Below, one piece after another: positions 17,740 to 25,499 of a DNA stretch of 64,000 bases (positions are counted from its first letter, which is position 1; each line of letters starts with the position of its first letter). Location of the stretch: contig NZ_JADYTY010000001.1 in NCBI RefSeq assembly GCF_021531495.1, forward strand, positions 124,001 through 188,000, in the 5' to 3' direction. Origin of the DNA: Anaerovibrio lipolyticus. GTDB lineage: Bacteria > Bacillota > Negativicutes > Selenomonadales > Selenomonadaceae. The position numbers were made by a program, and so were the translations under genes. The notes beneath the pieces are model-generated. The model worked only from the letters and a program-made list of their open reading frames with translations, made no database searches and was not told the DNA's origin.

Positions 17740-17835
17740 AAAAGACCATTGTGGCAACTGTAATGTTTAGTATTTCCAAAGGGTTCAAAATCTAAGGAGG
17801 CTAGAACGCAGAAACAGGAACTATAATGGTCTTTT
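17740..17835. repeat. Long-loop inverted repeat between zapA and LysM gene
   Basis: The perfect 11-bp arms AAAAGACCATT (17740-17750) and AATGGTCTTTT (17825-17835) enclose 74 nt. T tracts follow the stem on both strands, so it may act as a bidirectional terminator for the convergent zapA and LysM genes. The large loop could be a small RNA. No reading frame is visible in it. Confidence 0.55.
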
Positions 17836-17853
17836 AGCATATTGTATATATTT

Positions 17854-18147
17854 TTATCTATTTTGGGCGACTTGGCCAAGGTCAGAAGCAGGTAGTAAGG
17901 GCACTTGAATAGCTCTGCCTGAAGGAAGTGGGCCATCTATAGGCAGGCTGTTAATGTCAGAGATGGCTTCCACTAGCTTTTCTCTGTCGTCCTCATTAAC
18001 AGTATATCTTTCGGCAATAGTAAGCAGAGTATCACCTGTACGGGTGGTAACAGTATCAAAGCTGCTACATCTAAGATATTCATTGTTTAAATGCAATGGG
18101 CTGAAAGCCGCAAAGAAAATTAAAGAGATAACTAATATTTTTTTCAT
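17854..18147 (-). CDS. Small exported LysM-domain protein
   Basis: The product is 97 residues. An N-terminal signal or anchor (MKKILVISLIFFAAFSPLHL) is followed by one LysM-type module (RTGDTLLTIAERYT to SGRAIQVPLL) that should bind peptidoglycan. The layout (short membrane segment, then LysM) resembles YneA-like division inhibitors, which are SOS-induced in Bacillus, but no convincing LexA box is seen close to the start. AAAGGAG precedes the ATG. It is convergent with zapA and divergent from thrS. Confidence 0.75.
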   Translation of the reverse strand: MKKILVISLIFFAAFSPLHLNNEYLRCSSFDTVTTRTGDTLLTIAERYTVNEDDREKLVEAISDINSLPIDGPLPSGRAIQVPLLPASDLGQVAQNR

Positions 18148-18405
18148 GGTGAACAGCTCCTTTAACAGCTAATTTTTGTCTGTTGTTAATGGTGTGTCGC
18201 TGGAAGTCTTAAACGCAGAAGATAAAATGACACGTACTATCTACGAAAAGACTTTTGAGAAACCTTTTTTCCGGAAAGAGAAGTTCGCAACATGTTTGTT
18301 TGACTATATAATAACACGAAGTAATGTTCTTGACAAGTATTTTCGAAACAAATTTACGAAATTTTTATAGCAAAAAACAATAAAATGTATTTTTGTAAAT
18401 AAATC

Positions 18406-18434
18406 TTGCAACTAATTACGGCAAATACTATAAT
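18406..18434 (+). promoter_or_regulatory. thrS promoter
   Basis: TTGCAA (18406-18411), a 17-bp spacer and TATAAT (18429-18434) leave a leader of about 48 nt before the thrS ATG, too short for a T-box. Confidence 0.75.
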
Positions 18435-18489
18435 GAGAAATGGTACTTTAAAAGAAATAAAAAATTTCTTTAAATACAGGAGGGTTACT

Positions 18490-20409
18490 ATGATTAAATT
18501 GACTATGCCGGATGGATCTATCAGAGAAGCAGAGGCAGGTATTACTGCCCTGGAGTTGGTAAAGTCTATCAGCAACAGCCTGGCTAAGAAAGTTTTGGCT
18601 GTAAGTATTGATGATAAAGTTATGGATTTGACAACAGTATTGGACAAGGATGCTGTTGTTCAGTTTTTGACCTTTGAGGATGAAGGGGGACGTCATGCCC
18701 TCCGTCATACTGCATCTCATATTCTTGCTCAGGCTGTGAAGCGTCTGTACAAGGATGAAAATGTTCAGCTGGCTATTGGCCCTGCTATTGAAAATGGTTT
18801 CTATTATGATATTGACATGGAGAAGCGCCTTACCGATGAGGATTTGAAGGAAATCGAGAAGGAAATGCACAAGATTGTCAAGGAGAACCTGAAGCTGGAG
18901 CGTAAGCTGGTTAGCCGTCAGGAAGCTCTGGATATGTTCACCAAGGCTGGTGAGAACTACAAGGTAGAGCTGATTAATGATTTGCCAGAGGATGCAGAGA
19001 TTTCTCTGTATGTTCAGGGTGAGTTTACTGACCTTTGTGCAGGCCCGCATGTAGTTTCTACAGGCAAGGTAAAGGCTTTGAAGTTGCAGAGTGTGGCTGG
19101 TGCTTACTGGCGTGGCAGTGAAAAGAACAAGATGCTGCAGCGTATCTATGGTACTGCCTTTGAGAAGAAGGATGATTTGGATGCTTATCTGAAGATGCTG
19201 GAGGAGGCTGCCAAGCGTGACCATCGCAAGCTGGGCAAGGAGCTGGATCTCTTTAGCATTCATGAGGAAGGACCAGGCTTCCCATTCTTCCACCCCAATG
19301 GCATGATTGTCCGCAATGAGCTGATTAATTACTGGCGTGAGGTACATCGCCGTTATGGTTATCAGGAAATCAGCACTCCTATGATTCTGAATCGTGAGCT
19401 GTGGGAGCGTTCCGGTCACTGGGCTCATTACAAGGAAAATATGTATTTCACTCAGATTGATGGCGAGGAATACGCTATCAAGCCTATGAACTGCCCAGGC
19501 GGTATGCTGGTATACAAGACTCAGCAGCACAGCTATCGTGATTTGCCTCTGCGTGCCGGCGAGTTGGGTTTGGTACATCGTCATGAGCTGTCCGGTGCTC
19601 TACATGGTTTGTTCCGTGTGCGTAACTTCACTCAGGATGATGCTCATATCTTTATGATGCCAAATCAGATTGAAGAAGAGATTCAGAATGTTATTAACCT
19701 CTTTGATGAGGTATATAGTACATTTGGCTTAACCTATCATGCTGAACTGTCCACTCGTCCAGAGGATTCCATGGGTTCCGATGAAATGTGGGAGCTGGCT
19801 ACCAATGGCCTCCGCAATGCCTTGGAGCATCGTGGTTTGGACTATGTGGTTAACGAGGGCGATGGTGCTTTCTATGGTCCAAAGATTGATTTCCATCTGA
19901 AGGATTCCATTGGCCGTACCTGGCAGTGTGGTACTATCCAGCTGGATATGCAGCTGCCTGAGAAGTTTGACCTGACCTATATTGGTGAGGATGGCCAGAA
20001 ACATCGTCCAGTTATGATTCATCGTGTAGTATATGGCTCTATTGAGAGATTCATCGGTATCCTTATTGAGAACTATGCTGGTGCATTCCCAACCTGGCTG
20101 GCTCCAGTACAGGCAAAGATTCTGCCTATTACTGATAAGCATATGGATTACGCCTTTGAATTGAAGAAGAAGATGTTTGATTTGGGTCTTAGAGTAGAGG
20201 TAGACGACCGCAATGAAAAGGTTGGCTACAAGATGCGTGAGGCTCAGGTTAAGAAGATTCCATATATGCTGGTAGTTGGCGATCAGGAAATGGAGTCTGG
20301 TACTGTTAATATGCGTCGTCATGGTGAGAAGGAAACTACTACCATGACTGTTGACGAGTTTATTCAGTATATCCAGAAAAATATTGCTGAAAAATCTCAG
20401 AAATATTAA
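18490..20409 (+). CDS. thrS: Threonine-tRNA ligase
   Basis: Full-length class II ThrRS of 639 residues from ATG 18490 (AGGAGG at 18479). The domains are an N-terminal TGS domain (MIKLTMPDGSIREAEAG, about 1-62), the SAD editing domain with HTASHILAQAVKRLY and CAGPHVVSTG, the catalytic core with NCPGGMLVY and RHELSGALHGLFRVR, and the anticodon-binding domain (PIYADKH-like PITDKHMDYA to the end). The in-frame ATG at 18406 would overlap the promoter and is rejected. Unusually for this lineage, no T-box is visible upstream. Confidence 0.98.
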   Translation: MIKLTMPDGSIREAEAGITALELVKSISNSLAKKVLAVSIDDKVMDLTTVLDKDAVVQFLTFEDEGGRHALRHTASHILAQAVKRLYKDENVQLAIGPAIENGFYYDIDMEKRLTDEDLKEIEKEMHKIVKENLKLERKLVSRQEALDMFTKAGENYKVELINDLPEDAEISLYVQGEFTDLCAGPHVVSTGKVKALKLQSVAGAYWRGSEKNKMLQRIYGTAFEKKDDLDAYLKMLEEAAKRDHRKLGKELDLFSIHEEGPGFPFFHPNGMIVRNELINYWREVHRRYGYQEISTPMILNRELWERSGHWAHYKENMYFTQIDGEEYAIKPMNCPGGMLVYKTQQHSYRDLPLRAGELGLVHRHELSGALHGLFRVRNFTQDDAHIFMMPNQIEEEIQNVINLFDEVYSTFGLTYHAELSTRPEDSMGSDEMWELATNGLRNALEHRGLDYVVNEGDGAFYGPKIDFHLKDSIGRTWQCGTIQLDMQLPEKFDLTYIGEDGQKHRPVMIHRVVYGSIERFIGILIENYAGAFPTWLAPVQAKILPITDKHMDYAFELKKKMFDLGLRVEVDDRNEKVGYKMREAQVKKIPYMLVVGDQEMESGTVNMRRHGEKETTTMTVDEFIQYIQKNIAEKSQKY

Positions 20410-20418
20410 TTTTGGGTG

Positions 20419-20447
20419 TTGACATATCCTAAATGGTATGCTATTAT
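20419..20447 (+). promoter_or_regulatory. infC operon promoter
   Basis: TTGACA (20419-20424), a 17-bp spacer and TATTAT (20442-20447) precede a long structured leader; an overlapping TATAAT (20445-20450) would give a 20-bp spacer. It drives infC-rpmI-rplT. Confidence 0.75.
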
Positions 20448-20454
20448 AATGCAA

Positions 20455-20556
20455 GTGATTGAAGCAGAAGGCGCCACCTTCTCACCTGATGGCTGCAGGC
20501 CATGCAGGTAAGTATTGAATACTTATGGAGGTGGCTTTGTGCCGCCTCCATTTTTT
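20455..20556 (+). promoter_or_regulatory. infC-rpmI-rplT leader with intrinsic terminator
   Basis: A roughly 100-nt structured leader ends in a 10-bp stem, TGGAGGTGGC with GCCGCCTCCA, followed by six T residues (20526-20556), upstream of infC. Upstream segments (GGCGCCACCTTCTC, CACCTGATGG) can pair with parts of the terminator stem, consistent with attenuation. In Bacillus the equivalent leader is bound by ribosomal protein L20, which represses its own operon. L20 control here is inferred from synteny. Confidence 0.7.
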
Positions 20557-20610
20557 GTTGGCGGATCTGCTGACACTGCCGTTGAAATATCTATCAGGAG
20601 GTGTATTTAA

Positions 20611-21150
20611 ATAGCTAAGGAAATTGCAAGAATCAATGAGGAAATCCGGGTTCGTGGCGGAGAGATCCGTGTAACAGATGTTGAGGGACAGACTCTCGGT
20701 ATTATGCAGGTGCGTGATGCATTGCACATGGCCATGGAACAGCATCTGGATCTAGTGGAGATTGCTCCAAAGGCAAAGCCACCTGTTTGCCGCATCATGG
20801 ACTTTGGCAAATATAGATATGAACAGCAGAAGCGGGAGAAGGAAGCCCGTAAGAAGCAGAAGGTTATCTCTATCAAAGAGGTAAAGCTGCGTCCAAACAT
20901 TGAGCAGCATGATTTTGACGTCAAGCTGAAGAACGCCGTTCGTTTTCTGGAAGAGGGAAACAAGGTCAAGGTTACTATTATGTTCCGTGGCCGTGAGCTG
21001 TCTCATCCAGAGCTGGGCCGTGAGATTCTCGGCCGGGTTGCTGAACAGCTAAAGGATTCAGTATCTATTGAAAGAGATGCTAAGCTTGAAGGTAAAAATA
21101 TGATTATGATTTTGGCCCCAAAGGCCCCATCTAAGGGAGGAAAACAGTAA
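20611..21150 (+). CDS. infC: Translation initiation factor IF-3
   Basis: IF3 (179 residues) prevents premature subunit joining and proofreads start codons. The frame opens right after an in-frame TAA (20608-20610) and begins ATA-GCT-AAG-GAA, with AGGAGG at 20596-20601, nine bases upstream. The start is therefore most likely AUA, a rare codon that IF3 itself discriminates against. No ATG/GTG/TTG start covers the conserved N-terminus ([14 protein letters not shown]). The NTD/CTD show [39 protein letters not shown] and [18 protein letters not shown]. An ATT at 20623 is too far from the ribosome-binding site. Confidence 0.92.
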   Translation: MAKEIARINEEIRVRGGEIRVTDVEGQTLGIMQVRDALHMAMEQHLDLVEIAPKAKPPVCRIMDFGKYRYEQQKREKEARKKQKVISIKEVKLRPNIEQHDFDVKLKNAVRFLEEGNKVKVTIMFRGRELSHPELGREILGRVAEQLKDSVSIERDAKLEGKNMIMILAPKAPSKGGKQ

Positions 21151-21347
21151 TGCAGAAGATGAAGACTCGCAGAGCTGCTGCAAAGCGCTTTACTTTAACT
21201 GGTAGTGGCGAAATTAGAAGAAACAAGGCTTATAAGAGCCACATTCTGGAGAAGAAGTCTCCAAAGCGTAAGCGCAATCTGCGTAAGGCTGCTCTGGTAG
21301 TTGCTGCTGATAAGAAGCGTGCTATGAAGTGCCTGCCATACGCATAA
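21150..21347 (+). CDS. rpmI: Large ribosomal subunit protein bL35
   Basis: A 65-residue basic protein of usual length, with [21 protein letters not shown], then [19 protein letters not shown]. The ATG overlaps the infC stop (TAATG), giving coupled translation in the classical infC-rpmI-rplT operon. It is a component of the 50S subunit. Confidence 0.97.
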   Translation: MQKMKTRRAAAKRFTLTGSGEIRRNKAYKSHILEKKSPKRKRNLRKAALVVAADKKRAMKCLPYA

Positions 21348-21385
21348 TATCGTTGTAGAAGCTTGAATTTGAGGAGGATAAGAAC

Positions 21386-21739
21386 ATGCCAAGAGTTAAA
21401 ACTGGTGTGACTGCACATAGAAGACATAAGAAGATTTTGAAGCTGGCTAAGGGCTATAAGGGTTCCAAGAGCAAGCAGTTTAAGAAGGCTAATGAGACCG
21501 TTATGAAGGCTCTCTACTATGCACGTCGCGATCGTCGTGCCAAGAAGGGTGTTTTCCGTCGTCTCTGGATTGCTCGTATCAACGCTGCCGCTCGTGCTAA
21601 TGGTATTTCCTACAGCCGCCTGATTGCTGGCCTGACCAAGGCTGGTGTTGAGGTAAACCGTAAGATGCTGGCTGACCTGGCTATCAGTGATGCAAATGCA
21701 TTTGCACAGTTGGTTGCTGTTGCTAAGGAAAACCTCTAA
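21386..21739 (+). CDS. rplT: Large ribosomal subunit protein bL20
   Basis: A 117-residue 50S protein of normal length. [26 protein letters not shown] and [28 protein letters not shown] are the bL20 signatures. It is needed early in 50S assembly and is the probable autoregulator of this operon through the infC leader. GAGGAGG lies upstream of the ATG, and a strong terminator follows. Confidence 0.98.
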   Translation: MPRVKTGVTAHRRHKKILKLAKGYKGSKSKQFKKANETVMKALYYARRDRRAKKGVFRRLWIARINAAARANGISYSRLIAGLTKAGVEVNRKMLADLAISDANAFAQLVAVAKENL

Positions 21740-21751
21740 GAGAGAAATTAG

Positions 21752-21777
21752 GAGCTGCTTCGGCAGCTCTTTTTTTG
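21752..21777 (+). terminator. Terminator after rplT
   Basis: GAGCTGC-TTCG-GCAGCTC is a textbook tetraloop hairpin (21752-21769) running into seven T residues. Confidence 0.95.
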
Positions 21778-21786
21778 TAAGTTGGG

Positions 21787-23124
21787 GTGTATGAATTGCA
21801 GAAATTATCTATGAAGGAAATGTTTTCCGTTGGTTTTATGGTTTTTTCCATATTTTTTGGAGCAGGTAATCTTATTTTTCCGCCTTTACTGGCTCAGAAT
21901 GCTGGTACTAATTATCCTATGGCTGTAATAGGCTTTCTTACTACAGGTATAGGTTTACCACTGTTGGGATTAATTGCTATAGTTAAATTTAGTGGCAAAT
22001 ATACTGAATTAGTGGAGCAAAGGGTTCATCCTTGGTTTCGTATAATTACCTTTGGACTTTTATATTTGGCTATTGGACCATTGTTTGCTGTGCCAAGAAC
22101 AGGAGCTGTTTCTTTTGAAATTGGTATTAGACCTTTTTTGCCAGTAGATTTTATGGCGGAAGGACAGTATATATATACAGCCATATTTTTTATTCTGACT
22201 TATTTCTTTGCAGCCAATCCAAGCCGCTTGGTAGATACAGTAGGTAAAGTACTCAGTCCTGTATTGTTGCTATTTCTGTGTGTGCTTTTCGTCAGGACAT
22301 TTTATGCTCCAATTGGCGAAATTCTGCCACCGGTAGATCAATATGTAGATGCTCCTTTTGCTTCTGGGTTTACAGATGGTTATTTAACTATGGATTTGCT
22401 GGCAGCATTAGCAGTAGGTGGTTTGGCCATTTCTGCTGTTAAAGCCAAAGGGGTAACTGAGCAAAAGGCTATTTACAGAACTTGTATCAAGGCTTGTTTA
22501 GTGGCTATTGTGCTTATGGGAACTGTATATACTGCTCTTGCTTATTTAGGTGCTACCTGCCCATCTGTATTGGGGTATTCAGCTAATGGAGGTATTATAC
22601 TTTCTTCTGCCACTTATGTATTCTTTGGGGATGCAGGCAAGCTGGTATTGGCTTTTATTATTGGTTTCGCTTGTTTGACCACTAGCATTGGTGTCAGTGC
22701 AGCTTTTGCCAGCTATTATCAGTATGTGTCTGATGGTAGATTGGGATATAAAAAGCTGCTGCTGGGAGCTACCTTATTCAGCTATTGGGCTGCTAATATG
22801 GGTTTAACAGAGCTGATTCGCATTTCTGTGCCATTCTTGGTGGCGCTTTATCCAATTTTTATAGTCTTGGTAATATTGTCTCTTTGTGATGATGCATTTC
22901 AGGGAAGCTCCCTGGTCTATCGTCTAAGCATAGGTATGACCTTGCCTTTCAGTATTATGGATGGCTTGCAGGCAGCAGAGCTTCCATTGCCAGGTGTCCA
23001 TGATTTCCTCGTGGCTTATCTGCCGCTTTATAGTGTTAATCTTGGTTGGTTATTGCCAGCTTTGGCAGGAGCTATAGTGGGAATGTTGTGGAATCAGATG
23101 CACAAGAGCCATCAGCCTGCCTAA
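21787..23124 (+). CDS. brnQ: Branched-chain amino acid:cation symporter (LIVCS family)
   Basis: This integral membrane permease (445 residues, about 12 hydrophobic segments) carries the LIVCS signature FMVFSIFFGAGNLIFPPLLAQNAG near the N terminus. Further markers are PRTGAVSFEIG, LAALAVGGLAISAVKAKGV, and LTTSIGVSAAFASYYQY. It imports leucine, isoleucine or valine with Na+ or H+. The start is uncertain: GTG 21787, TTG 21796 and ATG 21811 are all in frame with weak ribosome-binding sites. It is monocistronic, between two terminators. Confidence 0.92.
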   Translation: MYELQKLSMKEMFSVGFMVFSIFFGAGNLIFPPLLAQNAGTNYPMAVIGFLTTGIGLPLLGLIAIVKFSGKYTELVEQRVHPWFRIITFGLLYLAIGPLFAVPRTGAVSFEIGIRPFLPVDFMAEGQYIYTAIFFILTYFFAANPSRLVDTVGKVLSPVLLLFLCVLFVRTFYAPIGEILPPVDQYVDAPFASGFTDGYLTMDLLAALAVGGLAISAVKAKGVTEQKAIYRTCIKACLVAIVLMGTVYTALAYLGATCPSVLGYSANGGIILSSATYVFFGDAGKLVLAFIIGFACLTTSIGVSAAFASYYQYVSDGRLGYKKLLLGATLFSYWAANMGLTELIRISVPFLVALYPIFIVLVILSLCDDAFQGSSLVYRLSIGMTLPFSIMDGLQAAELPLPGVHDFLVAYLPLYSVNLGWLLPALAGAIVGMLWNQMHKSHQPA

Positions 23125-23133
23125 AAAACGATT

Positions 23134-23171
23134 ACGTCGGATTTTTTACACAGTCCGGCGTTCTTTTTTTT
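23134..23171 (+). terminator. Terminator after brnQ
   Basis: ACGTCGGA pairs with TCCGGCGT (one G-T wobble) around a 12-nt loop, followed by TCTTTTTTTT. Confidence 0.85.
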
Positions 23172-23235
23172 ATAATTTAGCAGGATTTTGAATATTTTTG
23201 TTGAAATATATATGTATCAGAAAGGTGTGATTTAT

Positions 23236-23841
23236 ATGAACAAGATTATTACTATAAGTCGTGAATTCGGTAGTGGCGGTCGTGAATTTGGTTGTCGCTT
23301 GGCGGAAAATCTCGGTATTAAATACTATGATAAAGAAATTATATCCAAAATAGCCAGTAAGGCAGATTTGTCTGAGGGATATGTTAAGGAGGTAGTAGAG
23401 AAGCGTCCTATGCCTTTGTTCCCAATGACCATTGGTGCTACTTTTGCAGCGGTAGGGGTGTATTATCCTCTTATGGTGGAGGAATCTGTTTATACAGCTC
23501 AAACTGAGGTGTTGCAGGAGTTGGCAGAGCAGTCTGACTGTGTTATTGTTGGCCGCTGTGCTGACTATATTCTGCGGGATTATAATCCATATAAGATTTT
23601 CATCTATGCAGATATGCCTTCCAGGATTGCCAGATGTATGGAAAGAGCTACCCCGGAGGAAAAGCTGACAGAAAAAGAAATGAAGAAGAAAATCAATAAT
23701 GTTGATGAGAGTCGTGCTAAATACTATGATTTTTACACAGGTCAGAAATGGGGGGCACGCCAGAATTACAATGTCTGCATTAATACTACTGATATGGATA
23801 TCAAAAAGCTGGCAGAAGCATATAGTCATATGCTAAAATAA
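23236..23841 (+). CDS. Cytidylate kinase-like family protein
   Basis: The 201-residue product begins MNKIITISREFGSGGREFGCRLAENLGIKYYDKEII. This is the degenerate P-loop and adjacent helix of the AAA_26/cytidylate-kinase-2 family found widely in anaerobic Firmicutes. IVGRCADYILRDY and the lid-like RATPEEKLTEKEMKKKIN are also family features. A nucleotide kinase role is inferred; the substrate is not known. The ATG at 23236 follows AAAGGTG. The long in-frame upstream start at 23188 overlaps a terminator-proximal region and is rejected. Confidence 0.85.
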   Translation: MNKIITISREFGSGGREFGCRLAENLGIKYYDKEIISKIASKADLSEGYVKEVVEKRPMPLFPMTIGATFAAVGVYYPLMVEESVYTAQTEVLQELAEQSDCVIVGRCADYILRDYNPYKIFIYADMPSRIARCMERATPEEKLTEKEMKKKINNVDESRAKYYDFYTGQKWGARQNYNVCINTTDMDIKKLAEAYSHMLK

Positions 23842-23868
23842 AACAGAGTGATGATAAGACCTCCGGAA

Positions 23869-23898
23869 GAGATAGGAAATTTCTACCGGAGGCTTGTA
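23869..23898 (+). repeat. Intergenic hairpin before rRNA methyltransferase gene
   Basis: The arms CCTCCGG and CCGGAGG enclose about 16 nt and have no following T run. It occupies the leader of the SpoU methyltransferase gene, supporting a start downstream of it. Confidence 0.5.
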
Positions 23899-23916
23899 TT
23901 AAGGAAGGAGCATACA

Positions 23917-24741
23917 TTGAAGGAATTGGAGCGTATTGAAAGCTCTGCTAATAGCAAGCTAAAGCTGGTAAACAAGCTGCATAATCATAAATATCGCAAG
24001 GAAGAAAATCTTTTTGTGGCAGATGGAATACGTTTGGCTGAAATGGCCATCCAGGCTCAGTGGCCTGTAAAATTTGCCTTGGCTGCTACAGAATCTTTGA
24101 ATAACCCAAGGGTGATTAAAGCGGTAGAGGAGCTGCAGGAAAGAAAATGCCCTGTCTATGAGCTGTCACAGGACCTGTATAGCAAGGTATCAGATACTGT
24201 TAATGGTCAGGGGTTGCTGTTGGTTATGGGACAGCGCCTTTTTACCTGGCAGGAGGTACTGACTGGCAAGGAGGGAGAAGCTCCTTTGTTGGCTGTTCTT
24301 GATGGGATTCAGGACCCTGGCAATGCTGGTAATATTATTCGTACTGCTGATGCCTTAGGTTGTACAGGTGTAATCTGCCTGACAGGTACGGTAGATTTGT
24401 TTAGTGACAAGGTGGTACGGGCTTCTATGGGCTCTATATTCAATATTCCTTTTTTGGATAATGTGTCCAGGGACACCTTTGTAGATGCCTGTCATGATAA
24501 TGATGTTATTATGGTGGCTACAGCCCTGGATAAGCTTTCTCTTAAGCATTATATGGCTGAGTATAACAGCCCTACAGCAGTGGTATTTGGCAATGAGGGC
24601 AATGGGGTTTCCCAAGAGCTGATGGAGGCGGTGGATCGCAAGGTGTACATTCCAATGTCTGGCAAGGCAGAGTCCTTAAATGTGGCCTCAGCAGCAGCCA
24701 TTGTACTCTATGAGGCTAATCGTCAAAGAGCTATCCTCTAA
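23917..24741 (+). CDS. TrmH/SpoU-family RNA 2'-O-methyltransferase
   Basis: This SPOUT-class enzyme has 274 residues from TTG 23917, which has AAGGAAGGAG upstream; the GTG at 23848 would run through a hairpin. The N-terminal substrate-binding domain (KLVNKLHNHKYRKEENLFVADGIRLAEMA) is followed by the SpoU core. Core motif 1 is LDGIQDPGNAGNIIRTADALG, motif 2 is VVFGNEGNGVSQEL and motif 3 is IPMSGKAESLNVASAAAIVLYE. The likely substrate is 23S rRNA or tRNA ribose. Because thrS, infC and pheST lie within 10 kb, it resembles the ysgA-like gene near pheS in Bacillus. Confidence 0.92.
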   Translation: MKELERIESSANSKLKLVNKLHNHKYRKEENLFVADGIRLAEMAIQAQWPVKFALAATESLNNPRVIKAVEELQERKCPVYELSQDLYSKVSDTVNGQGLLLVMGQRLFTWQEVLTGKEGEAPLLAVLDGIQDPGNAGNIIRTADALGCTGVICLTGTVDLFSDKVVRASMGSIFNIPFLDNVSRDTFVDACHDNDVIMVATALDKLSLKHYMAEYNSPTAVVFGNEGNGVSQELMEAVDRKVYIPMSGKAESLNVASAAAIVLYEANRQRAIL

Positions 24742-24752
24742 AAATAAGCGTA

Positions 24753-24801
24753 AAAAAGGTACTATTCAGATTAGATATGGTAATCTGAATAGTACCTTTT
24801 T
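24753..24801. terminator. Bidirectional terminator
   Basis: A 21-bp perfect stem (arms begin AAAAAGGTACTATTCAGATT) with a 7-nt loop and A/T tracts on both sides serves the convergent methyltransferase and Lrp-family genes. Confidence 0.95.
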
Positions 24802-24839
24802 GAATTTAGCTGGAATTAGCATCTATTACTAATGATAAT

Positions 24840-25295
24840 TTAGCTAATGGTTACTGATGGGCGATCTAGAACCGTAGACAAAACTATAATGGAATGGGTT
24901 TTGCTAACGCCTGGCTGGGCCTTGAGGCGATTCAAAAGCTCTGCCAAGGTAGAGGTGTTGCTGGTTTGTACCTTTAGGGTATATTCATAGTTACCAGTAA
25001 TCCGGAAGCATTCCTTAACATCCCGTTCTGTAGAAACATAATTTACAAAAGCATCTGCATTGCGCTGAAGCTTAAAGCCAATCTGAACCAATGCCATGAG
25101 CTGCTTATCTACCAATGAAGGATTCAGCATGGCGGTGAATTTCTGAATAACACCAGAGGACTCTAAACGCTTAACACGCTCGCTAACAGCTGGCATGGAT
25201 AGAGAAACAGCTTCGCTAAGGCTGGAAATAGTAGCTCGGCCATTAGCCTGCAGTAAGCGTAGAAGTTCCTTGTCTATTTTGTCCAATTTGTACAT
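24840..25295 (-). CDS. Lrp/AsnC-family transcriptional regulator
   Basis: The product is 151 residues from the ATG at 25295, preceded by TAGGAG. The N-terminal HTH is DKIDKELLRLLQANGRATISSLSEAVSLSMPAVSERVKRLESSGVI. A C-terminal RAM ligand-binding domain contains RITGNYEYTLKVQTSNTSTLAELLNRL. These regulators sense amino acids and often act on transport or catabolic genes. The next gene upstream on the same strand is cstA (peptide/pyruvate uptake), separated by a terminator. An in-frame start 17 codons upstream is less well supported. Confidence 0.92.
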   Translation of the reverse strand: MYKLDKIDKELLRLLQANGRATISSLSEAVSLSMPAVSERVKRLESSGVIQKFTAMLNPSLVDKQLMALVQIGFKLQRNADAFVNYVSTERDVKECFRITGNYEYTLKVQTSNTSTLAELLNRLKAQPGVSKTHSIIVLSTVLDRPSVTIS

Positions 25296-25410
25296 GAAAT
25301 CAACTCCTATACCGTAGATGGAATGAATATTGCTAGGATTGTACAATACATTTGTTATTATTATAAAGGTTATAGCTTCAAAAGTAAATAAATATTTTGT
25401 TTTTACTACA

Positions 25411-25450
25411 GAAAAGAGCAGGTAGGATTTTGTTTGTCCTAACCTGCTCT
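25411..25450. terminator. Terminator downstream of cstA
   Basis: AGAGCAGGT-AGGA pairs with TCCTAACCTGCTCT (one extra base). T tracts follow the stem on the minus strand. Confidence 0.85.
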
Positions 25451-25499
25451 TAATAAAATACTAATATGTTCTTAACAATGTAAGTACAATATCTTTAAA

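Noticed and set aside
17775-17800. GGGTTCAAAATC, resembling a tRNA T-loop
   Set aside because: No acceptor, D or anticodon arms can be drawn around it; it lies inside the loop of an inverted repeat.
18284-18300. Possible LexA box (CGCAACATGTTTG) upstream of the LysM gene
   Set aside because: It is imperfect, about 140 bp from the start codon, and not at a recognisable promoter.
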